DNA from: Rhipicephalus microplus
Taxonomy: Eukaryota > Arthropoda > Arachnida > Ixodida > Ixodidae
Length of the DNA: 64,000 nt
Reading direction: 5' to 3'
NCBI RefSeq assembly: GCF_043290135.1
Contig: NC_134701.1
Span: 199,878,601 to 199,942,600 of the forward strand
The number at the start of each line of letters is the position of its first letter. Positions within the stretch are counted from its first letter, which is position 1. The position numbers and the translations under genes are program-made. Shown here piece after piece: positions 10,252 through 23,792 of the stretch. Under the pieces are notes generated by a model. The model was given only the letters and a program-made list of their open reading frames with translations. It ran no database searches and was not told where the DNA came from.

Positions 10252-10729
10252 TCAGGCTTTGTTCCAATACTCACCGTAGACGGCTAAATAGACAGCTAAA
10301 TGGACGGCGACCATCTTAAGTTCCATTCCGATTCTCACGTAGCCGAAAAAATAGACAGCTCCGAGAAGACCGCATCGTAGACAAATACGATGCAGGAAAC
10401 TTTGCTGTCTAAACAAGATGGCGGCTCAGAAAATCGCTCAGATAGATCAAATCTCGCCGGAATGGTCATCTGCACACAAGCTGACGCTTCTCCAGCAGTT
10501 TAATGTGAGTAACGTTCATTTGTTTTTGATTTCAACACGAAATAAGCCAGAAAATACAAATGTTACGTTTGTTCATTTTAGCTTTTTCTTCTCGACGCGA
10601 GGTGGCGCATTGTCACGTAAAAGCCGTCTAAATGTGTTCCATTTTTCGGACAGCATCGGCTCGATGCTGTCTTCTAAGCAGTCTTCGTAGACTGTCTACG
10701 TGCTGTCTAAGAATTGGAACACAGCCTCA
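10252..10729. mobile_element. TIR element, 472 bp, with TCA flanks
   Basis: The left end GGCTTTGTTCCAATACT and the reverse complement of the right end, GGCTGTGTTCCAATTCT, are inverted repeats at 10255 and 10726. TCA lies directly outside both ends (10252-10254 and 10727-10729), a plausible 3-bp target duplication. Further GTAGAC and AGACAGC repeats sit inside both ends. The interior holds a short plus-strand frame starting ATGGCGGCTCAG at 10418 that runs into GTGAGT, a good splice-donor match. It may be a non-autonomous derivative that kept a first exon. A 3-bp duplication recalls PIF/Harbinger-type elements, but TCA is not the usual TWA. Confidence 0.6.
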
Positions 10730-11372
10730 GATGTTGTTGCTGCGTGTGGTCGTCTAGAGACCACGGGTCATATCGAATGCAGGGTTTTCGCAGAGTAGGG
10801 AGTGTATTTTACACTCCTAGATGTCGCATTTAAATAACATATCTGTTTTGGTTGCTAATTATTGGTAATGAAATACATAAAGCCAGCAAAATATTACAGA
10901 GATGTGTTTATATATTTAATGATAATTTCCTGAATGGCGAAGAAAACACCTCTGAGCCAGTATCTCAGTATAGTGGCCCCAAAAGATTAAATTTTGAAGA
11001 ATTTGTAGGGATGATTGCGGTTCCTTTTCTGCTCTGCCGGGATGTCGCATAATGATAACGATGATGATAATCATTATTTCTTCAACGTTGGAGCAAAGTA
11101 CCCAGACACACCATAGGTAATCAGAAAAAAAAAACAGGTGGCTGGTGAGAGAATCAAAACATAAATAAATTTATAAGGGCGATGGTTCTCAGAACAAAGC
11201 AAATGAACATGCAGCGTTTCATTAAAATGTAAAGAAACGTTTTGTTTTGTAATTTGGCGAGTCCTACGCATGCGTGCGAATCTGCCAAAACAAGTGTTAT
11301 TGGTTTTACTTTATTTTACTGCTTTTTCATCACCTTAGACAGACCTCCTCGTTCAACGCGAAGTATATATGG
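10730..11372. other. Unassigned AT-rich DNA
   Basis: No supported gene or repeat. Short open frames only. Confidence 0.4.
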
Positions 11373-11431
11373 CCTCACTCATAATCATATGGTGGTTTTG
11401 CGACGTCAAACCCCACATATAAATCAATCAA
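11373..11431 (+). mobile_element. Ruka-like SINE, 3' fragment
   Basis: Only the last part of the SINE body (CTCATAATCATATGGTGG, a GACGTCAAACCCC block) and an ATCAATCAA tail remain. Confidence 0.75.
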
Positions 11432-11480
11432 GAGCTTCACCCAGTCGGGATCATTCACTTCGTGGATATGCTGTGATTTT
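11432..11480 (+). mobile_element. Minisatellite-element right-end fragment
   Basis: The text GATCATTCACTTCGTGG followed by ATATGCTGTGATTTTG matches the block to the right of each GGAC-type array, but no array is present. It directly abuts the SINE fragment to its left. Confidence 0.5.
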
Positions 11481-12848
11481 GTTTTTTGGATTAGTTCTTT
11501 GTTCAGGCAGTATAGTCCTCATCTATATCATATCCTCACGACGAGAACAACTGTTTTGCGTGGACATCCCCGAAGCCACCTCATTGTTGTACAGGCAGCG
11601 TGGTGTAAAGCCTCGTGGCGATTCACGGTGCGCTCATATGAAACAACGCAATGACAGTTATGTGTAGTTCAACATAATGACATATATGACATCGACGTAC
11701 ATGCATATCTGCCGCAGATGACGGAGAAGATCCATATATCCTTCTTTCTAAGTGACCTCTGAGATCCGTTTCGAATGTGGGGTGAAACATTAGATTAAAC
11801 CAACGAATGCAACAGGGCACACGATGTGTGAGAGCTTTGCCAGATACCTAACTCAAGGATTAGGGTTGCCTGCGGCTTTTCTGTTTCTTTTTTGTAATGT
11901 CCGGAAATGGTCACATTTTTCCCCACTTCTATGGCACTCGTTGCTGTGTATGCAACCGAAAGAATGCTCTACCAAACTATAGCTGGCACGCGACCGAAAA
12001 CGCCATCCCGCGAGCTGCATCGCGCAATCTCAATGACACGCGTGGTGCGCATTAGGCACTGCGTGCATGTACCCCGAATATTCGCTCCTTCGCCTTATCC
12101 TCCGCAGCAGACTCGAAGACGTGAAGGGAACGGCTCTCTCGCATTACGCAATGCTCACCGGAGCGAAGAGCAGGCCAGCACCATCGCAAAGGCAGGCAAC
12201 CGAGTGACTCGCCTGAGCGCCCTCCAGAGATAAGCGACAACAATAACAACGACGTCTTAAACAACAACAGCACCCTCCTCTGACGCCGTCCAGGCAACAC
12301 ACACGTGTAAAGTGAGCAAGCGAATGAGGTCAACTCCGAGAACAACCTTCGCGTACAACATTACCCTCCGAACCCACTCTTTCACCCCCCCCCCCCCCGA
12401 CCACCGTGAATGTTTATTTTTGTGTGTTTCTGAACACGAGGAAAATGGAGGCAAGGACGCGCATCATTTCATTTGCGTCTGTTAATGTCTCCGTGCGTGG
12501 TGCTGACGGCGACCACTGAATGCTGGCCCCACCTCCTTTCCACGGCCATGCGGAAACGGTCTCCTCTCTCTCATTAACGAGGCCGTGAAAAGAAAAGATA
12601 AAAGAGGACTCTTGATGCGGGCGCTCGGAAAGTACCAGTTCGCAAACATATGCGGAGGACCACTTCGCTCGCAGGGCCGAGTGAATGCACATTCATACTT
12701 GGTGAATAGAAAGGTCGTGCGCTCCCAATAAGAGGAGAGATGCTCACGAAATCTCACGCGAAGCGCGTGTTGGCAACGCTGTTCGTAACGAGGATGGTGG
12801 CGGTGCCACTTTGCGCGTGAGGTTATACGGTGAATTCATTCCCTTTTT
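11481..12848. other. Unassigned DNA
   Basis: No gene supported. A run of C near 12385 and AAC-rich stretches near 12240-12270 are low-complexity. Overlapping frames on both strands lack motifs. Confidence 0.4.
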
Positions 12849-13080
12849 TATGTGGGGTTTAACATCCCAAAACCACCATATGATTATCAGAGAAGCCGTA
12901 GTGGAGGGCTCCGGAAATTTCGACCACCTGGGGTTCTTAAGCGCGCACCCAAATCTGAGCACACGGGCATAGAACATTTCCGCCTCCATCGGAAGTGCAG
13001 CCGTCGCAGCCGGGATTTGATCCCGCGACCTGCGGGTCAGCAGCCGAGTACCTTAGCCGCCAGACCACCATGGCGGGGCA
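12849..13080 (-). mobile_element. Ruka-like SINE, full length
   Basis: The body (GGGGTTTAACATCCC at the low end) leads to an intact tRNA-like head on the minus strand, ending at the complement of the GCCCCGCCATGGTGG start. No clear target duplication was found. Confidence 0.88.
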
Positions 13081-13813
13081 GTCCGCGAATAAAAGCTATC
13101 ACCATTAGCCGGCACGTGCTATCTTCGCCACTTTTTTCTTTCTCCTCTCCATCGTCTTCTTCATCTCCTGTAATGCTACCATAACACGTGCGCCAATTTC
13201 TCCGGTATGGGATTGAACTTCGATGAGTAAGAGAACGAGTAGAGAGAAAGTGAAAGACATAGAGAAAAGAATTCTAGGTGGTAAATGATTTTCTTTCATA
13301 CCAACCCCTGTATCAACAATCCGAAAACGAACGTCAAAAGTACCTCGGCTATCCCGGCACGCGAGCAAGTCATACTATAGTCAGAACAGCGTGGTGGTTA
13401 TTTACAGAACAACCTTGCGGTTATTTCCGACTGCGTTCATGTAGAATCGGAGTAAAGAGGGAAACAAAACAAGAAAGGGGAAGGGCGATTAGTGAGTGCT
13501 TACTGCCTTCGGACTCATTTAAATATTCAGCATCCACGACAAAGACGAACAACACTCATGAAGCTAGAACATGCATGAACTTCCTCATCTTCACAAGACG
13601 TCCTCTAGAGATGTACTAACGCTCTATTCATAAGCTTGCTCAGTGTTCTTCATTAAAGGATTGAGAGAATCCCTCCCCCTCCCCCCCACATTTCTCTACT
13701 AAGGTCTCTATGGTCAACAAAGGTCCTTATGATTATGGAGTCACACTAAGAACCTCATGATCAAATAGCAGTGCAAAGAGGAGGTATTTGAGGGGTTAGA
13801 GGGAGGGGCGCTC
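13081..13813. other. Unassigned DNA
   Basis: No gene, RNA or recognised repeat seen. Confidence 0.4.
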
Positions 13814-14150
<337 letters not shown>

Positions 14151-14848
14151 ATCTATGATCACAATTATGCGTTCAGTAGAAACTGCGCATATGAATCACA
14201 CGTAAGAATGAACATACATGAGGGACGTACGACATGTCGCGTTCCTCAACGCTGCTCCTAGTTCCATGATAAACCAACCAGGCCAAATGCGTGCTGGTCT
14301 GGAACTACGAACCCCCATCGATGGTTACAAGAGATTGAAATAACCTACCTTTCAACAGTCTGAAACGCACGGGCTAAATATGCACGTGCGCATTTGTTTA
14401 GCAGAACAGCGTTCGCGAGATCTCTACTCTTTACGAGCTGCACTCCTTGCGTAACATCAATAACAACGCGGTATCGTGCATCTCGCTGCATTCTAGTTCA
14501 ACCGGGTGATGAGAAAAGGAAGCATTAAAGAAAAAAAAGCGCACAAAGATGGCAGTGGGTCAAGCCATCGCGGAAGCAATGACGCCAGTAGTAAATATTA
14601 AACGCATCGTCGAACACGCCCGCTAGGTTGCTATTTTTTTTAAAGCTCCTTGGTTGCTACACCCGGCATCAGAGGTTCTGCTAAAGTGAAGGCTAGATAT
14701 TAAGCACAATCTTATTTTTGTGTCGACTTTTCTAGAATATCGGGCAATTGCGCGGGTAACGTGCACATTATTTTTTTTAATTCACAGTGGGTACATAAAG
14801 TCATTCGTGACGTAACATATCGCTGCACATTTCCTTTATTCTCTGTCT
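14151..14848. other. Unassigned DNA
   Basis: No gene, RNA gene or recognised mobile element is seen. Confidence 0.4.
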
Positions 14849-15061
14849 TTCTTTCGCGTGAATCATCCCGGCTGCGGCGGCTGCATTTCCGATGGAGGCG
14901 GAAATGTTGTAGGCCCGTGTGCTCAGATTTGGGTGCACGTTAAAGAACCCCAGGTGGTCTAAATTTCCGGAGCCCTCCACTACGGCGTCTCTCATAATCA
15001 TATAATGGTTTTGGGACGTTAAACCCCACATATCAATCAATCAATTCTTTCGCGTGAATCA
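14849..15061 (+). mobile_element. Ruka-like SINE, 5'-truncated, perfect 17-bp target duplication
   Basis: The SINE (about 14866-15044) begins within the B-box region, so most of the tRNA head is missing, yet it is flanked by a perfect direct repeat, TTCTTTCGCGTGAATCA, at 14849-14865 and 15045-15061. The truncation therefore happened during insertion, as in target-primed reverse transcription. Confidence 0.93.
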
Positions 15062-16174
15062 CTTTTACATTCCCCAAATGTGGTCATCACCGAAGTGATA
15101 ACCAGGTTACAAAGGCTCGAAAGTCCGAAATTCAAGTTAACCATCTTGCCTATGTCAGCATCCTCCTCTCCATTGTTTTGACTGCTGTTCATCACGTTTT
15201 CATGTTTTATATATAGATTAAAAATATGGCAATGTAGGCTACGTCACCTTCTCATATTCATCGATTGACACACACCTACTCAGCTGCTGTCTACTTTAAA
15301 ACCTGCGAAATCCATAAGCTAAGCAAAGGCAGAAATAAACGTCGGATAAGTATTGCAAATACTCGCACTGTCTGTGGACTTCCCCTCCACAAAAAAAAAG
15401 AAACAGAAAATAAGTGCTCCAGATAGTGCCCAAGTAAACATAACAATCTGACGAGAACGGAAGCGAGAAGACGCACAAAGGCCAGTGGGCGGAGAGGACT
15501 TACCGCAAGCGCCCTGTACACGTATGTGTGAAAGCGTCTGGTTTCTTCCGTGATGACTGTACAGCGCAATGAGGAAGCTGCGTGCGCACACACTCTAGAC
15601 AGCGTCGCTCGTTGTCCGAACGTAAGCGAGACTCGCCTTGAAGCGAACCTGCGGCAGTTCGCAAGCAGATGCATGCGGGATTGGAAGGAAAAAAATGCGT
15701 TCGCGCAGCTCCGCTGCACGAGGTAATTCTTTCGTTACGTCAGTTGTCCACTTTTTGGCGTGTTAAGTGCTTTTTGACGCTCGGTCAACGTTCTGATGAG
15801 GTGTGTCTGCCATGTAAGAGTCTGGATGCCACCTTCAAAGGGGCGAACAGAGATGGCCAGATGCGTACGAGGTATGACTACGTATACAAGACGGATTACC
15901 TGTTTGTGATTTTTTCTCTGTTTTAGCACCTCTGCTGCTGTTCCCCATGTCCAGTCAAGGAGTTCAGTTGGCAATCTTATTGCTTGGCGCTCTTTTTCAT
16001 AGCGCCTATTAATCAAAGCTCGTCCGCCTTAGGGACGATTTCGACGGCTCAAGGACGGAGCTGTACTGGACGGAGTTGCTCGTTACCGTGGCTGTAACGT
16101 AAAGCTCTGTCTTTCACGTGTTCTAGGGAGAAAAGGAAAACTTATAAAGAAAAATGGGCATTTTTTTTCTCTCT
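15062..16174. other. Unassigned DNA
   Basis: Overlapping open frames on both strands at 15290-15720 show no conserved motif. No gene is supported. Confidence 0.4.
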
Positions 16175-16320
16175 GCTCCGCAGCGCAGACCCCAACGTCC
16201 AGCGCGACATCATCAGTCAAGCCCTAGCTGCTGCCTTGTCCCAAGGGATTCCCGCCAGCAGCTAGAGGCGATGGGTCAAGCCTGGAGTGATTGACTGGCT
16301 TTTAACAAAGTTTTTTTTTT
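16175..16320 (+). pseudogene. LINE (I-group) ORF2 3'-end fragment
   Basis: A short frame ending at the TAG at 16263-16265 reads DPNVQRDIISQALAAAL, a style typical of the extreme carboxy end of tick I-group LINE ORF2 proteins. AACAAAG and a T-rich/CT-rich tail follow. The preceding pyrimidine tract ending GCAG could instead mark a splice acceptor of an unrelated last exon, so the call is moderate. Confidence 0.4.
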
Positions 16321-18400
16321 CTCTCACTCTCTCGTTTTCTTGTCTGCGTTCGTGCATCGCTTTATTATTTTTCACAGCGTTTTATAAGTTACACGTATGT
16401 GGCATTGAGGGATTTGTGTTTGTATTAGCCAGGCAGTGAACAGCCGACACAATCCAGCCTCCTATTTCTTAAAAAGGAAAACAAGCTCCCCATATGTGCA
16501 CTATGTATTCTTTTGTCACACTTCCATTCAGTTCACGTTGCATGTAACACGATTAGAAATGACCAATACAAGACACCCTTCGTCCCTGTTTCGTCGGCTC
16601 TATTAGCCTGCGCTACCCTTGGGCTTTACTGCCCTTCGCAGAGATAATGAGACCGCGTATACGCGCTTTTTAATTTCATTCTGCCTCCCCGTGATTATTA
16701 TTTTTTCACGCCGACTTAGGAGTGAAACACTTGCAAATACTGAAGAAAAGATAAAGAGAAGCAGATACCATCGTAATTTAAGATAAACCAGCAGTCCAGT
16801 TCACAGAAATAGTTATCTCAGTTTCCACGGATGATACTCGCCACAGTGACGCAGAGAGGAAGAGAGAGAGACGTACATTATAAACTGTAGGCATGTCAAA
16901 AGAAATACAAAGAACGTTGCCATGCCCGCATCGTCATACACACTGTGCGTTGCAGTGAGTGAGTGAGAAAGGATCTGTTGTGAATGGCAGTCCGAGTGGT
17001 CTGTTGTGCAGGAAAGTTAGGTTGGACCGCGTGGGGTATGAGGTTCGTACGTGGAGAATGTATATCAGGAAGAATATTCTTATCTTCAGGCATAGATCCT
17101 GAGCGGAGGGGATTAATTTCTTAATCTTAAAGGATGAAACAGCGCACGGAGGCAATACACAAGAGGAAGACACAAAAGCAGCACTTGACGCTGCTGTTGT
17201 GCCTTCATAGCATCTTGATTTTCACGCTGAAAAAGACGAACACATGAGAGGAAGCAACACAGGTGCCTCCTGTCTTCTCACATGTCTTCGTCTCTCCTGT
17301 ATGTCCAAGCAAACACCCTGTTGTCTTTAAAGTGTTTTTTTTTCCTCAGCAAAAAAATCAAGATGCTATGTACTCAGAACTCGCCCAACCACAAGTTATT
17401 CTCTGTGGCTCCCTTTCGTGTTCTGTCTCAGTGCGCTGCTTAATTCATTTAATGAACTGCCATCACCCAGCTCTAAACTTTACTGAACTTACTCACTTTG
17501 CGCGTATGGCCAAAATTAGAAGTGATTCCGTGGATTCTGAGGAAATGTAAGAGTGAGAACATATGAACGCATTTCCAGTACGTTCGTAGGGCAGTTGGTA
17601 AACTGCCCACGGGCGTGTTCATGCCCATAAGCATGGCATGTAATGATACTTGGTTTGTGTTCAATGTGATCGTGATTGATAGCATCACTTCGCAATATTG
17701 TTTGTTGTTGTTGTTGTTTGTCGTCGTCGTCGTCGTCGTCGTCGTCGTTGTTGTTGTTGTTGTTTTTGTTGTTTTTGCTGTTGTTGTTTTCTGTCATTAG
17801 CCTGTTGCATCACAGTGTCATCGCCAAGTCAAAAGCAACGCCCTTCTAATGTTGAGCAACACACCACAAGCTTGATCCCTCTTGGTGACGTCGCTTCCCT
17901 GAAGCTGGAGAAGCAATAACATACCTGTACATGGAGTGTAAATTAAGAAATGTCAGGCTGTCGAACTTAAACACGAGAGTAGCACACATACGTGTGAAGG
18001 AGGTAAATGTTAATGTCGCTGAATGCAGCCATACCTGCTTCGGCAGCCGAGCTTTCAAACATTGAAAACCGCCGCTGTAAACAATATCTAATGAGCTAGA
18101 TGCGTGATTCCGCTCTCCGGTAGTCGGGGCGTAAAAATTCCAAGAAAAATTGATAGGGGAGGAGATCGAGGTGAAACGAGAGAAAGGGGAGGAAGCCAGG
18201 AACATAAGACAACGTGGTTATTAAGCTTGTAGTGCGCATTCTAAAGTTTACGCACGAAATACCGACTCGTCTGCCGGCACAAGAATAGAAGCCACTTCGT
18301 CAAGCGATACGCCTCTCCCTCCGAGCGCCAAGCCAGTCTTTTGTTTCAGCGCTTCCGCGCGAATCCGAGCAGCTTCTGAGAGCGGGAAGCAGTTCAAGGT
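16321..18400. other. Unassigned DNA with a TTG/GTC-rich simple repeat
   Basis: Contains a trinucleotide-rich tract at about 17700-17790 (TTG and GTC units). No supported gene; frames here are short or low-complexity. Confidence 0.4.
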
Positions 18401-19615
18401 GACACGTTTTGTTTTGTTTTGTTTCCCTGGGAGGTTGGCTCATACCCACTCAGGGGGATTGGCCAAGAAAGTGTAGTGCAGTTTTTCTGTGATAATTTTA
18501 ACTATGTGTAAGGAATTGGAATTATAATAAGACTAATGTAAATATAAAAACAACATAAAAAGAGCAAACGAAAAAGAAAATCAAGTTAAGCAATTTTGAG
18601 ATTGGAGGTGTTATGATTACCACTCAGCTGCGTTTACTTCACTCTGCCCTGGGAACACGTTTCTTTGTTTGGCTTCTTCCTTTTCGATTATTCTTTTGTC
18701 TTGTGCCTCATCTCGTCGTTGTGCCACCAGTTTCGATCTAGTAGTTAGCTCATAAATGTGAGTGAAAATAGCCGCACATACACGTCCCCACTCGGCTGCT
18801 CTCTGCTTGGTTTTAGTGACAGGCTAGGCGTATAATACTAGCAAGTAGTAATTATGTCGTTAATTAGTGTGATTTCCAGAACACTAACTCCAGAAACTCG
18901 TGTGTAACTTCCAGAAACTCGTGTGTGTTGAATTTTGCATCGTGCTATAACAATGCCGCACAGGGCTGCATGGTCCATATTTCCAGGCCACTACTCTATG
19001 TATTTCTATAGCAGCGTGGCCTGAGAAACTTTTGACCCTCCCCCCCCCCCCCCCTCCTGTACGTCTAATCTATTTTTGTTACTGCGAACTGTCGGTTACA
19101 AATACAAATAGGGGCGAGCGAATATTTCGAAATCTCGAATAAAGAATGGAATAGAGTTCTATTCTATTCGATAGAATCGCACTTATTTGAAGTGCCAAAC
19201 ACATTTCGAATACTTTTCGATTAATCGGCGCTACCATAAAAACCACAATGATCAACAAATCGGGACATCTCTGAGCACTTTTTTTAATTTTCAGATTACG
19301 AAGACATATGTAGCCCAACATTTTACGGGCCTATGGATCATGTACTAACCACATACGAAGTTTTTTTTTTTTACTGAAAAACTTCACTGCTGCCGACACG
19401 AAAGCATTCTCAATGGCAATGACCTTTGAATCGGGTTGCTTGCGCTCAATCTATATAGCTTAGTCTCGATTTGATATGCTCAAGTAGTATTCTCGATTTG
19501 CTATATTCGTGATATTAAAAGAGCAAACACTGTTTATTTGTATGCCTGTATTGTTTAAAAAGTGCTGAAAACGTGCCATCTTGAACGCTGTCCTAAGCGC
19601 TGTGTTTCAGCTTGC
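18401..19615. other. Unassigned DNA with probable old repeat remnants
   Basis: A GTTTT-repeat at about 18403-18422 is followed by a short stretch that looks like a dispersed-repeat end. At about 19100-19230 an AT-rich segment is full of TTCGAA/ATTCGAATA palindromic words. Neither could be assigned to a class. No gene seen. Confidence 0.3.
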
Positions 19616-19735
19616 GGAGGGGGGGGGGAGGGAGGGATAAACAACAAAAAGGAAGGCAGGGAGGTTAACCAGGCACATGCCCGGTTTGCTACTCTACGCT
19701 GGGAGAATGGGAAGGGGGCATAAAGCTTGCAGTTA
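19616..19735. repeat. Dispersed repeat fragment (GGAGGTTAACCAG type), copy 1
   Basis: Shares GTTTGCTACTCT..CGCTGGG and neighbouring purine-rich sequence with 20340-20430 in the same orientation. Probably part of a dispersed element; type unknown. Confidence 0.3.
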
Positions 19736-20339
19736 CAAAGTATCATGTGAGCTGTACGTCACTGCTTCTGCGAGCTTAAATAAGTTAACTTACCTTGACC
19801 ATTTTTCGGTCAGAGAAAGTTAATCGTAATGTTCTTTTGTGACTATTTGTTCCCAGTAAAATATTACGCAATTGTGGAACTGTTTTGAAAATGGTCATCA
19901 GTGTACTCGAAAACTATTCTAGCAGTGCTTAATTTGTATTTGACTCTTTGTCGTCACTGTGTGATTCGTACTTGATGCTGTTCTGAAATTCACTCTTCAG
20001 ACACGTCTAGTTAGAGCGAACTAGATGCAAACGCTATATATCGTTGATATTTATTGTCTTTTGAACGACATCGAAAACGCGAACGTCACCACGATATCGC
20101 TTGCAACGTGGAAATATACGGTTTGCGCCGGGCTCAGAACCTAAAGGTAGAAACAAGATAATAATTAAATCACAGTCGTACATTGCTTTTTTCCATTGTC
20201 TCGTTGTTACATTGAATACTTGGTGAAAAAAGGTGGTCACATACTTTTCATTTATATGTGAACGCAGACCTGTTGTATCAAACGAACTTGATTTTGTTAG
20301 AATTTCACCATCTTATGTTTCGAGAGAGAGAGAGAGAGA
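19736..20339. other. Unassigned DNA
   Basis: No gene or repeat recognised apart from a short GA run at about 20322-20341. Confidence 0.4.
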
Positions 20340-20430
20340 GAGGAGAATTTATTTGCAGGAGAGTAGAGCGGTATAGGCCTGAGCTACAGTTTGCTTTGGC
20401 CTGCTACTCTTCACTGGGGAAGGATCACTG
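20340..20430. repeat. Dispersed repeat fragment, copy 2
   Basis: Related to 19616-19735 through the GCCTGCTACTCTTCACTGGGG region. Confidence 0.25.
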
Positions 20431-20577
20431 GGGAAGGCTCACTGGGGAGCGAAAGAGTGATGAATGACGATGTTAAGGTAGGTAGATGAAAATGGGGTCT
20501 TATTACGCTGGGGTAATTCTAAAGTTGTGCATACAATCCAGTGGCTTCTGATAATGCTACGACGGTAGCTTCTACAA

Positions 20578-20795
20578 TGGCGTGGTGGTCTAGTGGCTAA
20601 GGTACTCGGCTGCTGACCCGCACTGAGTCGCAGGATCGAACTCTGAAATCGACAGCTGCATTTTCGACGGACGCGAAAATGCTGTAGGCCCATGGGCTCA
20701 CATTTGGGCGCACGTTAAAGAACCCCAGATGGTCTAAATTCTGGAGTTATCCACTAAAGCTTCTCTCATATACATATGGTGTTTTTCAAATCAAT
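20578..20795 (+). mobile_element. Ruka-like SINE, diverged
   Basis: TGGTGGTCTAGTGGCTAAGG (A box) is preserved and the B box is altered (GGATCGAACTC). The body is recognisable through CACGTTAAAGAACCCC but the tail is degraded. Confidence 0.8.
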
Positions 20796-20964
20796 TGAAA
20801 TCATTTTTTATTTCCCATAAAAAAGACAGGCTCTGGAGAGGTTCACTGACTAAAAGCTGGATATGGACAGCTTGACGAGGCCAGTGAACCTATATACAAG
20901 GCAGTTGGGACGATGCTAAGGATGTGTAAGATATGCTAATATTACAATAACAAAAAACGGTGTA

Positions 20965-22378
<1,414 letters not shown>

Positions 22379-22659
22379 ATAAATACAACCGTATTGATTG
22401 ATTGATTGATTGATATGTGGGGTTTAACATCCCAAAACCACTACATGATTATGAGAGACGCCGTAGTGGAAGGCTCCGGAAATTTAGACCACCTGGGGTT
22501 CTTTAACGTGCACCCAAATCTGAGCACACGGGTCTACAACATTTCCGCCTTCATCGGAAATGCAGCCGCCGCAGCCGGGATTCGAACCCGCGCCCTGCGG
22601 GTCAGCAGCCGAGTACCTTAGCCACTAGACCACCGCGGCGGGGCATAAATACAACCGTA
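22379..22659 (-). mobile_element. Ruka-like SINE, full length, perfect 15-bp target duplication
   Basis: SINE 22394-22644 with (TTGA)n tail at the low end and intact tRNA-like head at the high end. The flanking ATAAATACAACCGTA occurs at 22379-22393 and 22645-22659 without change. This is the best-preserved copy in the window with complete boxes. Confidence 0.95.
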
Positions 22660-23747
22660 GCTTTCTTCTATCTCATAATATATTTTCGTTGTCTTTTGAC
22701 AAAGCCTACCTTCCGCTAAAGTAGACCTCACATCGAGTGACCATCGAGCTTCCGCGAATACAATATCACTTTTTCATCGCGTGGCCTTCCTTCATTTTTT
22801 TTTTTCGCACCAACGTCTCCACGCCTCTTAAAGTTTCCAGTAGCGTATACTTCAATCGCGAGTGCTTATTTGCCTTCAATAGCGGTCCGCCTTTCACCTC
22901 GCAGGAAAGACCGAAAGTTCGACCTAGACGTAAGTTGGGACCAGCATTTCAAGCGCGCAAGCGAATCCATTGTGTTTGCGCTGCCTCGATTCAAGGTCTG
23001 ACCTTCGGGGCCTTCGCTGTAACCTCTGAGTCCACAGCGCAGAAAGTAATTGCGTTGCGAAACGAATTGGTCGCGCCAGAACAGTTCAGTGCATTTTTTT
23101 CTCGCTCTTTCGTACGAGTGTTGAACGCATGTGCAACACACGACATAGAGATAGGGTACGCTGCTGGAGAGCTCTCGAACAAACCCTACACACTCGCAAA
23201 GACACCTTATGCTGCTGGGACGCCATCTGCAAGCTTGCACGTATGAGTATACATTAAACTGCAACGGTTTTCATACCTCGCGCTTCAACGAACACACAAA
23301 ACTGCCTGTTTCAAGTTTGCAATCTTACCACAGCATGATATTTAAAAAATATGTATTTTACGACGTTGTTCTAAGTAGCCTTCTAACGATTGCTTTAGTG
23401 ATAAAGTGATATTGTACGGGTGACCTAAATAACGACAAAAATTTTGGCACCCTTAGGTTTCGCTTTTAAATGTTGAACGGCATAGCGATATCCCTACCCT
23501 AGGGTGTTCTGTGTAGTAGGCAGCGTGCTTTAACCACGAGTAATTTAACACGTGAAATGTTTTCAAACTTGATTCGCGTGCCATGGCGTGTGCGCTTTTT
23601 GTAGTTGGTGGCCAGCTTTAAACCACGAGTTAATCATAATCATCTGCTCTGGCATCCGGTGGCAATGTACGCTGGTACCACACAATATTACTGCAATATT
23701 AGACGTCGTGTTCTGAAGCCTGTATACAGGACACGTGTGTTTGTAAA
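22660..23747. other. Unassigned DNA
   Basis: Frames of 169 and 132 residues overlap on opposite strands at 22737-23264 without any recognised motif; I do not call a gene. Confidence 0.4.
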
Positions 23748-23792
23748 GCATGAAAGTAGTAGTAGTAGTAATAGACTTTTATTCAGCCAAAT

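Noticed and set aside
22737..23264. 169-codon plus and 132-codon minus frames in otherwise unique DNA
   Set aside because: They overlap on opposite strands, start at non-ATG or weak starts, and contain no recognisable domain.
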